Source: Hoplostethus atlanticus
Lineage: Eukaryota; Chordata; Actinopteri; Trachichthyiformes; Trachichthyidae
Reading direction: 5' to 3'
Assembly: GCA_034670405.1 (NCBI GenBank)
Contig: JAXDDX010000033.1
Span: 3,932,501-3,996,500 of the forward strand
Length of the DNA: 64,000 nucleotides
Position 1 is the stretch's first letter; each line of letters begins with the position of its first letter. Positions 23,501-33,400 of this stretch are shown here, piece after piece. The translations under genes and the position numbers were made by a program. Under the pieces are notes generated by a model. That model did not search any database. It was given only the letters and a program-made list of their open reading frames with translations, and was not told the DNA's origin.

Positions 23501-24406
23501 CCCTCCATTATGTCCTTGGGAATCACCATTTTCTCTTGTATAAAGTTGATTTTCTGTCTTAGCCTTTAATGCTGCAATAACAGGGGCAGCGGTTTTAGGA
23601 TTAGCCAATTTCTTGTTTGTTTTCATTGCAGTTAGCCTTTCCTTGCATGACTGTTTAACATGTGATGCTACATGGGGAACCAATGTGTCTTTTGAGGTAA
23701 AAGTCTCAGCACATATCGGGCAGCTGTATAGTCCACCTTTAAAATGAGTCTGTGCATGCCGTACAATCCTGTGACCGAGAAACTCTTTGTCACACAACAC
23801 ACAGTACTGCATATACGCCTGCCAGTTTCTAAACCTGGCAGATATAAAACCTTTTTCTCTCAGTTTCTTAATTTCTCTGTTTTTCTGTCTCTTGTCAGTT
23901 ATTTCCTTCAGTTCTTTTGTGGTGTCTACAAAGCAATCTGTGACATCCTTAAAGCCTTCCTGATCGAGGGCCTCTTCTTCCTCCGGGGCACCAGGGCTCT
24001 CACTATCATTCAGCAAGTCAATGGATGACACTATGGAAGCCTCTTCACCCATAAGCGCTAAACACTGACGCTTCAGTGTTTTCCAGTCCCAGAACTCGGG
24101 GTCAAAAGGCCACTGGGTCTTGAAAACCAGCAGGAGCTCGCAGCGTAGCGAGTTGGGAACAGGCATATTCTCCTCCTCTAGTTTCTGATCCGGTTCGTTG
24201 TAAAGAGTCTCCACGGCGTAATAAGAATCCACTGTGGGCTCCAGGAGGAACTCTGTCAGCTGGCAGGCTTGCTTGATTTCCAGGTCGGTGGGAAGCAAAC
24301 AGGAAATGGTTTTACATACGGTGGCCTTGGTGTTTCCATCATTCGATTCCATCTGCAAAGCTCTAATGCACATGTCAATGCACACTGGCAGTCCAACGCT
24401 GTCAAT
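17591..24406 (-). CDS. znf292: znf292 last exon: 16 C2H2-type fingers and an AT-hook
   Basis: One uninterrupted exon of 6816 nt after the acceptor tttttcatag|ATT at 24406. It encodes residues 340-2610. By eye there are 16 finger motifs: seven close together near residues 540-790 (YCVLCDKEF... onward), single fingers such as YHCAYETC and [10 protein letters not shown] (the latter C2HC-like, ending KRSHC), a pair at about 20050-19850 on the genome ([14 protein letters not shown]), four around 19200-18700 and a last one, YPCMIKGC, near 18400. A GRPRK AT-hook core flanked by KRKR lies at about 18005-18060. The C terminus keeps [17 protein letters not shown] and the end [13 protein letters not shown]. 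Linkers are rich in S, N, Q and P and look disordered. Confidence 0.95.
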   Translation of the reverse strand: MDSVGLPVCIDMCIRALQMESNDGNTKATVCKTISCLLPTDLEIKQACQLTEFLLEPTVDSYYAVETLYNEPDQKLEEENMPVPNSLRCELLLVFKTQWPFDPEFWDWKTLKRQCLALMGEEASIVSSIDLLNDSESPGAPEEEEALDQEGFKDVTDCFVDTTKELKEITDKRQKNREIKKLREKGFISARFRNWQAYMQYCVLCDKEFLGHRIVRHAQTHFKGGLYSCPICAETFTSKDTLVPHVASHVKQSCKERLTAMKTNKKLANPKTAAPVIAALKAKTENQLYTRENGDSQGHNGGLTHTVQTKVTGIKTETSEDNICPVSSCRKGFKFFKNLLAHVKAHGDSEEAKRYLEMQSKKVVCQYCRRQFVSVTHLNDHLQVHCGVKPYICIQLNCNASFLSNTELLIHRKEHAVFKARCMFPNCGKIFNEAFKLYDHEAQHYKTFTCKIPDCGKVFHSQTQLDFHQGEHVTDEEESLASEHQTSQNPDHGPSLIERMLSDHTPLTQEMSQDSKNCSNESTLHPDHGRVGQSTEGLLNSSHGPVETLGQYAVKSEPQDKPFFSVSQTQCSDNSVIQSMNSHLSDSNRHSNSSDAHSFDYLRPALQNQLISPFEANVGELSHPCHTNVLQNQSQMFSSNVNAGSMRYNSDCNIPLPEQLQAMCTNNLLVGPPQDSMPTAMSQPLPPTVTPMPPSGNRPENLMTSSASAVPPAGERERYHCAYETCTRHYSSYRSVTKHMKTVHPEFYDQWKVARRNIKITHVTPPSTVSVGNPNTVAPLQNLQGNGVPMHGVQRQNVIQPSPFTNMVPSSNYVTPPSHSSAIENQNVPDHMENVLNPVVLSQLGSTPNPLIPVQSQVTASRSWHSTPGNDQIQNCGSSQVYPSNMQGMPQMDANSGALALSIPSCSMMASSMSRPAEPLQSPLMENRSQSVLPSYMDNTKGASQQMSNSLSPYTSQMQSNSLSNSRVPEMTKTLLNPVQSNFPPTNGACQASHNNRSQNGQMISGNGPENPKRVKRNKRTKWPAIIRDGKFICCRCFREFESPKSLGGHLSKRSHCKAYDVTDLNTDLPTSFLDLLNSEQTVNTLQPQLPFNPGTVYQEKPCQSVTSGAAGPKDFPTPNYPQSNLPAYGNTESNDDILKQIMVDSNMADLFDQPSVPQPLFQNPCVPYGAMERLPESSVIQHTGNVQVKREDNSYTGHYPQSSVFGSSAFPDPLLSQIFSENSSAGLATDHVTPGGILNDGYRSGMTSLTPDTMSNPVKQTLLPDPQLSPASTSGKQAETQRRSTEQDVKKILREQILAGDFQRRNSLCHSLNTDPNSSLKSPMSSDTANGGQVIQTNPVIIPPSSGKIQGPVNTQSFTCFREASTPQHEVLTPTSIVANDVDLGPTQLSASQQQWIMEIESAFEKLDLVRERSDQMSSSMSQISNNVHSETGSMKVESHSSASSTGVKPFACESDNCTFRSMSTEALWKHLSKSHNYTYEMINLVKKRHGKFAPFCCQKCSKTFTRNSNLRAHYQSAHRLSLEEIADLDMKRKLAKAGGSINTQNQPSGSGNPALVAQTTIASHSLVENSTRSYSLHATVKQEYQSTAFGQNTNTDITNQILQDDNHSTGIHPLQTVPMHNQEVKTQNAQASTLAVQPLQVGPAAEQWSDGQQRPFSTMPTQYVPGQHTGAHLPVVSTPPTQGLSAPLQACVPQSLDKQYTINKQAMVKPSIEVARKTKEKKPESSNAFSPYRPYRCVHQGCVAAFTIQHNLILHYRAVHQSALSALEVKKQQDQTEGLDESKDYEEDEPESEVPQVSEFRCQENDCSRVFQEVPSLLQHYLQLHEFSLDKAGTLLSSINLGKFSCGQQGCTESFTAFWKYIGHVKEEHEDVKLSKPEPVNVIKCDIEGCDRVYATKSNLLRHTMKKHHDIYQLKLMNQQITEDGVKQNKNSHYQITKTSNGKENIESNKKIPQRASDKKRADKAKNNHWTKYGKPSLKSKEEASAMCTKKSTLQYPCMIKGCESVMKSERSIMKHYMGHGLSEKYLEEQRSHFIFCKKFSRQKYRSMRSDDSKSENTSDLSETEDTADTGLDGSEYEYSKPVLRKRVTAEIPAALFDSKLSNDESSEPCSDVSVVVKRKRGRPRKLIDKIVKRKRMPRSTRSHVVYHKDEESDSSCPAPLQEEMNEQSAPLTSFKPMGFEMSFLKFLEQSNKSEYPLNNEAEGPGTLRKTSSSYLDAKETCIEFSNRQNLKSLTKVKIIVDAAYSDVTQLLLKQLQDMRPTVILEKND

Positions 24407-27400
24407 CTATGAAAAAGAGAATATGGGATGCGTCATTTAAGCGGATACAGACAGGACATGAAACGTTTCAAAATTCACCAGCCACTTTCCCTATTATTAG
24501 TATGACTTCCAAACGATGGTGAGCCATTTCCTGGTTGGGTAGACAAACAAAGTCAACGAAGTGAGCCCTACTGAATCATCTGTATTTTATGTGACAAACC
24601 ACACCCATCTGGCATTTAAGAAGGATAAAAGAAACAATAAATGAAAAGAAAATTAATAACCCCTTTTCCCCTTTGACAAATCCAAAATAATTAAATCAAA
24701 ACCATTAAATCGATGGACTTTCCCAGAAAAAGTAATGAATAAATAGGGTTAGAAACTTAAAATAACATACACTGAATTTTGACATTCAGCTTCGAAGTAA
24801 TTACAATAAAAAATTAGCATTGTTTTTATATGGAAGCCTGTCATATTCATTCAGTATACTATGCAATAACATCTTCAGTCAAATACCCTGTGGAGAATTC
24901 TCATTATGCTTTGCAACCACCAGAGGGTGACGATGACTTTCTCTTTCCCTTTCTCACTGGGCCCTGGTTTGACAGCTGACTATTTACTGACCTCTGATTG
25001 GATGACCTTGATGAGGAACAGGATGTGATAGACTGTTTTGGACAGTAAGGACATCTGCCGGCATCTGTCCAGGAAGGCTTGCTCTGATGGCTCTAAACGC
25101 TTTAGCAGCTTGCTCCAAAACAGGGTGAGCTCCCTGGAGTGAGGGAAGTAAATATAAATATATACATCTCTATATTCTTCCATTATCTGTTGAAGCTCAA
25201 ACTAAACAAAACGACACAAAAGCACATGCAATAACAGAAGAGCAAGACCAGCGACATGAATGGGCTTCAAGCAGAGGCACATATTGTTTTCTTGCCAATT
25301 GGGACAATGTGTGCAAATGTTGGTTAATTTTTACTGAATCAATGAGCATGCACATGCAGACCAATATCAGGTTATAATCAGAAACTCCAGTATTTATGTG
25401 TTGAACATCATATCCCATTTAACCTGAAAAACTCATATTCCAATTATGAGAAACCCGCATATGATTATTATTCCCTTTAATTGATTTTCATGGTGTAAAC
25501 TCAACTTTCATTGAAAATGTCATATTATTTGCTTTATTCATGTATACATACATGAGCTTAGCTCTTCAGAATTAATTAATCAATAAATTGACTGAATTCA
25601 TATTGAAAAACGTGCCTGTTTTGGTCCTCTAAGCCAGAAAATGAATGAAATATATAAATATAAAAGCATAAATCTGGAATAAAAGGGGTATAGGCTTGAA
25701 AGGCTGGATGCCTGAGGGCCACCTAAGACCCATTTTGAGCCAAGAACAACTTCAAATAGAGCAACTTTTGTTTTCTTACCAAGCACAGTATGTGTCTCCT
25801 TGGAGAAGCTGGCGGGTCAGGAAAGCGGAGCAAACGCTGAAAGCCGCCCTCTCGTCCCCCTCGGATTCAAGATTGCAGATCATCTCTAACGCATCACGGC
25901 AGTCCACCTTCGAAAGCTGCAGAGACAAACACAATGCATAACGGTGACTGAAGAGTTGCCAATACATAGATTATTACTTTTCAAATAGTTCAAGCCTAAA
26001 ACCTTGCCATGGCGTAATGAACATACGCTGAAGAGGAAATGTAGGAAAGCTGACACTGATGGAAAGCAAATAAACTCCTTGTTTTCCACAATATTCTAAA
26101 AGACCTCCTGAGGGAGTACCAAAAGGCACAAAAGCTATATTTTGTCTCTAATAACTGTCAAAACTCAAGAAACCTCAAGAATGAAAACATGCTAGTGAAC
26201 TACAACAACCATAATTCATTGCACCTATGAGGTGGCGCTAGGTTTTGGTCAGACAGTTGGGCGTCCCACAAATCATGCCGTGTCTGAATACTGAAGACTG
26301 AATAGAGATCATTTGGAAATCATCAGAAATCATTTGGAAGTGGCTGTTATATTTGCTTCAAATAGATGGAAGTGAAACTGTCAGCTATTGCAACTTTAGC
26401 CAATGCTGACCTCACTAGCTTACAGTTAACAGAGTGACTACAGTTTCAGAACAAAGCTGATACTGAGCTAAATGAAATTCAGCCACAATATAGCCTACTT
26501 AAATATATATATATATATACACACAAGCAACCAAAAGAACCCCATCAAGTCCATCATTTTGACATGATTAGTGTTAGTAGTTACCAAAACTCAGTCCAAT
26601 AACTGAGCTAACACATTTTTGTTTACAAGCCCTGGTGTGCTTGTAACTGGGCAGTGTGAACCTAAATGAACCGAGTACAAAATGCAACAAAGTAAACTTG
26701 TCCATTACGGACTGTACCAAAAAATCAAACCCTTAGTTTAATCATTTACACATGCAAGCTTATAAGGCAACTATAAACTCAACTATCCAACTTGACTTAC
26801 CTCGTCCATCAGCTGATCCTGCTCTAAGGTAGCACAAAGGCAGGCAAGGTATTTCTGCTTGAAGAGGCACTTCCCTTCGAACGCAGGACACTCAGAGCAT
26901 GCCTTTGCCAGCAGTGTGGCCTTCCCCATCTGGTTCTCCTTGATCAGGTGTTTGACTCTCATGTCCAGCAACATAGGGCCCTCCAGCGCCAGGAATTCAT
27001 CAACTGAAAGTCAGAGGAACTCTTGATTATCCGAAGCTTTGAAGGTCCCAGAATAGAATAACAAACAAACGCAGTAAAAAGCTGAATTGAAGTAGTTAAA
27101 TTGAATGAATTTGACCGAGTCACAATACTGGATCCTCATTGGCCGACAACAAGTGAGCCAATCAGGACCAAGTCCAGTTGTGATGCGTTCACTGGGATTT
27201 GTGTTAGTGGATTTTTGAAAGTACAATAAATTTAACCACTTAAACAAAATACATTTTTAACGATGTGTTCGTTAAACATCTTTGATCACATATTTATATA
27301 CGTGACAGTGGGTGTATAGCTATGTAAAATGTGTAGTCATAAGTATCAGGACTGAACAATATATTTCCAAACCTTTCCATACTTTTTGAGCCATTTTCAA

Positions 27401-30400
27401 GCTTTCCAAGACCTGGAAATTATCACATTCATTTCCCAAACTTGTCCAGACCTGTGTAGGAACTGCTTCAGTACCCCGGCAGAAGAGTAAGGTAAGACCC
27501 ACCTTGTTCTGTCAGTAAGTTCTCATTGGACAGAAGGCCTTGCAGAACCCGGTCAGTCCACACACCAGTGTGCTGGCCCAAGGCAAACAGCAGGGACAGC
27601 TGAGTGATGCCAGTCTCCTGCAGCATGGTGTGGGCATACTGCACATAACAGAAACATCACATCACGTAAAGACACAATCCAGGATTTATTCAAGTATATT
27701 CACCTTACAATCTTAGAAGAGTTTGACTTGTTGATCGAAAAATCATTAATCATTACTCAAAATCAAAATACAGGCCTGGTTAACTGAACACTAGGAACAT
27801 TTTGAGAGCTGAGAAAATTCAACTGTAAAAAAAAAAAACAGCTGTCAACTGATGGTAGCTCGGCCTTTCTAGTGTTACATGATAAAATGAATAACCTTTT
27901 AGAGCTCCAAAACATGTCAAGTTTAGCCTTTGTATACTGTCAATTGTCATGAAAATTCCAGCCAATCACTTTCAGAATAAACAATATCTTGAATCCAAAC
28001 ATATCTTAAGTAAACAAAGTGGTGGGGTGACAGTGTTTCGACATGGGGGCCCCATACACCACTCAGACTGACAGCTTTATTTATCTCTCCGTGAAAGTGA
28101 CAAGCCTGTACTTTACCAGGACAGATGACTTGAATTCTTTCCATAAGCCATCTGGAAGTTCTTGCTTCAGCGAGAGCAAAACCTCCACAAAACTCCTGCA
28201 CAATTAACAGAGAAGCGACCAAAACAGTTTCAAGTTCTGCCAACACAACACCAGCTATCAAGTACAATCTAGTACAGGACTTTCAAAAGGCTTTCTAAGG
28301 TCCATAGGTTTTTAGCATGCAAGGTATAATGTATCTCAATATTAAGAAAGAGTTGCGAAGATTTTGTGCACTCAACATAAAACCTATAGAGTAGCTATAA
28401 TGAAGCAAGTCTCTTGTTGGTACTCACAGCGAGAGCCTTTCAAGCACCAGAGCAACATTTTCACACTGTAGGGAGAGGTGTGGGGAGGCCTCGGCATAAC
28501 TCAGCAGGGCTACGATGTACACTTCCACCAAGGGCAGAGGGTCTTCCTCAATCCTCCAACGGCCAGCATAATCCAACAATGTCTGCAGAGAGGAACCCGA
28601 AGAGATTAACTCAAAAAAGGCAACTTCACTTTTTCATTGTGTTTAGACTGAAAATTCATTAGGCTACTTTTTAGGCAATGTTTATCCTGACAGTTATAAT
28701 GACTGGTTCAATGTGATAACAGCACAGTGTAACAAATGAGCTATCCTCCTACTCTTGACAATATACTAACAGTAAATCAAAGTTCAGTTCAGTTGTGGCC
28801 AAGATTACTGGAACACTTACATTTCATGCAGATAATGAACAATATTTTCTGAAATAATTGGAAATTGCAACACCTTTCCATCTTGCCGAAACAGAGGTTA
28901 TGATGAAAAAGATACGAGATCAATTGAGAGGTTTCCCCACTCACGGTAGCCTAGTCATTATGAATGCTCATGCTGGTTGTTAAGGCTTGCCAAGCTGTAT
29001 ACCTGCAAGGGGGAGGAGCGGACCGAGCCGAGCCATGCGGAAAAACAAGCTCAATTTACAGAGCTCACTCACTTCATCTCAAACGTCTCAAGTTCAGCCT
29101 ACACACTCGTGATCCCTCCACCCATGGTAGTTTACTCTACTGGGTGTTATACGGTTGGAAAAACAAAAACGACTTGCACAAGGCAGCAGAAACTCCTATA
29201 ACATGACACAGGGATCGATTTCAAGCTAGTGGGGTGGATGGAGGCATGGCCTGAGGACGAAAAAGAATGAGTACATGTTCCACTGAAGCCCAACCCACTC
29301 TTGTTTAAGATATAATTTGGGTGGAATCAATGAAGAATGCCATTAAATCTTTTATTGGCCCGAATGAAGCAATGCGTGTCATCTGGGTGAATTAAGGGAA
29401 CAGGAGTGAGGTGGGAAAAAAACCTTGTCTGAGAAACACTAGTATAAGTCTTTCAGTGCAGGAACAGATTTCGTCACGGCCATGCTCTCGTCTAGGGCTG
29501 AAATGATTATTCAACATTATCGACAATAATAGATTATTGATCATTTCCACTGTCGGTTTGTCATCGGAAATACTCAAGCCTACGGCCTCTCTCGCTTTTT
29601 GTTTATATTTGGAAAACAGCTGACACACGCAACAGGTCCAAAAGGTGAGCCTGCAAGCAGCGGCATTCAGAAAACCATCAAAGCTCAACAAAGTGTGGGA
29701 ACACTTATAACACATTACCAGAAAAACTAACTTGCACACTGTGCAAGGCAGAGCTGGATTTTCATGGCAGTACAACGTGCATGCTTGAGCACTTGGAGAA
29801 AACATCCCTGCGTGCAGGATGGCAGAGCATCATCGTATTACGTGTAAATGTTACAGTAGCATAGTGTTAGCATAGCATTTGCATCCTTGCTCATAACATG
29901 AAATAACTTTAGATGCATGTAAAGAAATGTCAGCCAAAGACTATTGTTGTGAGAGTGTTGAACAGTGCAGTGCCACCTGAAGCCAATGTTGGTAGCAGCA
30001 GCAGTTAAGTTAATTTCACTTTCAGCTGGGGTGATGAGGATGACGCAATGGCACTGAGTGCGTTTATTGTGCAGTGGCTATAAACAGCTTTGTATTGATG
30101 ACCTGTTACTCTACTTACATGTACAGTTGTGGTCAAAAGTTTACATACACTTGTAAAGAACATGTATATCATCATCCAATGATTTCTACAACTCTTATTT
30201 TTCTGTGATGGAATGATTGGAGCACATACTTCTTTCATGAATTTTGGTTCTTTTATGAATTTATTATGGGTCTTCTGAAAATGTGACCAAATCTGCTAAT
30301 ATACATGTTCTGTAAACTGTTGACCACAACTGTACGTACAGTTGCATACATTTCCCCATTTGATCCACGATCCTATTAAGTCAGGGACCACTTCATACAT

Positions 30401-33400
30401 GAATAGTTTTTAGTCCAACGGCAGCAGTCAATGCACATCTCTAGTGCTAATCACATCTCTGCTCAGGCTGGCTGTGTAGAGGCAAGGTTAAAGGAGCACA
30501 TGTTGCATCCACGTAATTACCAACAAACATCAATCAACATTAATCAAATAGTGCTCAGAGGCTTGTGTGGCTTGAGTGAGTTCCTTGGGAGATAATGCAT
30601 TTCTTTTTTTATCATTTCAAAGACATTTGTACTGGAGCAAAATAGTAGTATATAGCAGTGTGTATATATAGTGTGTAGTGTACTGTAGTAAAATAGTTGA
30701 ATATAGCAGCTTCTTTGAAAGAAATGGAAGTGAAATTGAGAAAAATGTATAGTGGAAATGTCAAGTCAGTAAAGCCTCAAACATTGTATTGTTATTACAT
30801 TGTTTAAAAAAAAAAAAAGAAGCAAAGAAACCCGAAACAAGACAAACAATTCAATAGTTTTTTTAAAGTTTGTTTCTCAATATATAAGGTGCAACTGGGG
30901 AAAACAAACTTTTTTGTCCATGTTTGTGTTAGAGCACAGTGGGTACTTTCATTATTTAACTAACCAAACTCAATATTTAGAAAACTGTCTGCTCATATTG
31001 TACCGATTACACGTTGTAACCAGTGTATAACAATCTTCAGGGGGACAGAAATCTAGCTGAAATGAGCGATCACTTTCATTTTCATTTCCAAATGATTCAT
31101 AAGTAAAAGGCCTGAGTATTGCCAAATGCCTTAAGAAAGTACCTTAATGTCTCAAGTGGCACGTAGATTCAAAAGGACAATTCAATCTGCAGAGTAACTT
31201 GTAAAAAATGAAATCCACACTCACATACCTTGTCTGATTATTTCTGCACAAAAACAAAAGCAACAAATGCAATCAGCAAACTAAACCTGACAACAATTCG
31301 CCCTGAGGCTTTTGACCTGATGAATAACCCGATGAAGCCTTAGAGCAGTGGTTCCCAAAGTGGGTGCCGCGGCACCCTGGGGTGCCGTAATGACTGGCAT
31401 GGGGTGCCGCAAGATCTGTTAATTTCCATATTTTATTGTGTCTATTTAATAACGTTTCATCACATAAAAATAGGCTACATTTGAACTACATTTTATATTA
31501 CATTTGAAACATGTCATTGTAAAAACAGAAGAAATAAGCAATAAACATCGAAACCGTTCATATTAAAAACAAAAAAAACAACTTAAAATGCGCATTCAAA
31601 GGGATAGCGGCGCATCTGAAAACGCTCGATGAAAGGTTTGTGTGTTATTTCCCCGCTTCGAAGAATGAAGACTATGACTGGATCCGCGATCCTTCCAACT
31701 CCCGATCACCAGAATCAGCAAAGAAGTTGACAATCAAAGCCCAGGAAGAACTTGCAGAACTGAAAATGGATCGCACTTTGAAACTGAAGTTTGGAGAAAT
31801 GTCGTCGGACAGGTTTTGGCTGCTTGTGGGACACGAATATCCATCTCTGGCAAACTGCGCGATCAGTGTGCTATTGCCGTTCCCAACATCATACTTGTGT
31901 GAGCTGGCTTTCTCATCCCTGACATACGTGAAAAGCAAGAGAAGGCATCGCCTGTCAGTGGAGTCAGATCTACGCGTTGCGCTCTCTTCAATCTCTCCCT
32001 GCATCAAGAGACTGTGCTCTCAACAGCAGGCTCACACTCCCACTAAAATGCCTGATATTTTCGTTCTTTGTTTTTTTATTAACCTAAAAAGTAGGCTTAT
32101 TTTACGTTTTGAACAAGGCAAAATAAATGCATTTTTTTTCTATTTTGTTTTTACCAATTAACATAATTATTTATTATTATTTTAAGTTAAACATTGATCT
32201 GTAAATCTGCATAAATCACACACAGCAACAAATATAGCCTTAGTTCAAACAAGTCAATCAAAATGGTTGACATCTATTTTTTCTTATCATTAGCTGAGTG
32301 GTTGGGGGGGGGGGGTGCCGTGAAAAGAAATTGACTATGAAGGGGTGCCTTGGTTTGAAAAAGTTTGGGAACCACTGCCTTAGAGACAAACGTTGTCACT
32401 TTTAGTTTGCCAACCGCATTTTTTTGTTTTTTTAAGAATGAACAGATGAGGTACGTTACCTCAAGGAATTTTTTTGGGGACCACAATATTCAATCAAGGG
32501 ACCCCATGTGTCCGAAGATTGGAAAAGCCTCATTTAATATAGTTTTACACTTTTCACTAGGTACTTGTCGTAATACAGTGGAGAATAATACAACATTTTC
32601 ACAGGCAGATCGATCATTAAGTTAACTAAAAAAACAACAACCCTCATCTGCCTGATATTGTTAGCGATAATAAGACATTTGTCCTCTCTGTATTAGTACA
32701 GTTAACAGCGCCCAGAAGTGGTGCATTAGGACTCCTGCCTCGGGAGCTACATGTTAACCCACTGACCTAGGATCAAATCTCACAAGAACCGTGTCACCGT
32801 GTCACCAACCGTGTCTCCCGTTCCTCTGTGTAAACTCTAGCTACTTCCGACTGGCTCAAGAGATAAACTCCAAGAGGTGACTGAAGATGAATGCACAATA
32901 AAAAAAGAAACTTGGCCAGGCGTGCAACCCATAAAACACAGAAACAATAAACCTCAGCTGCAAGGCTTTGCTTTGGGTCAGAGGTTGCCTATCAGCGTGG
33001 GCTGTCTGTAGGGGTGGGCGTCATAAACGGTGTAAACAGTACACAATATGGATTTGGCTATACCGTTTGTACCGGTAGACAATGGATTTTGACTAATACC
33101 ATATACTAATACCAATACCATATACTAATACCACTAGTGCCATTCCTTAGCATTGCCTGATGGACAGCATTCCTAGGCCAATACAAATACGTAGGTGGGT
33201 GTACTCTTCCCCTTTACGTGCCAACAAACGCACGTGTTTTACGTATGCCTGTAAACAACGGTGAGTGAAGAAATGGCAAAGAAGTTGCGCGAGCACTGCT
33301 AGCGAGGCAGATGAAGAACTCGTTCGAAAGAAGGGTGCAACATCCATAGTTTGGACCTGGTTCGGATTTAAGAAGTCGGACCACGAGCAGAAAACGGTTA

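Noticed and set aside
29392-29805. 137-codon minus-strand open frame in znf292 intron 1
   Set aside because: It is antisense to the BED-finger fragment of a hAT relic and shows no protein motif.
32700-32800. tRNA or tRNA-derived SINE suggested by a B-box-like word (ggatcaaatctc)
   Set aside because: No matching A box or cloverleaf could be drawn, and no SINE tail was found.
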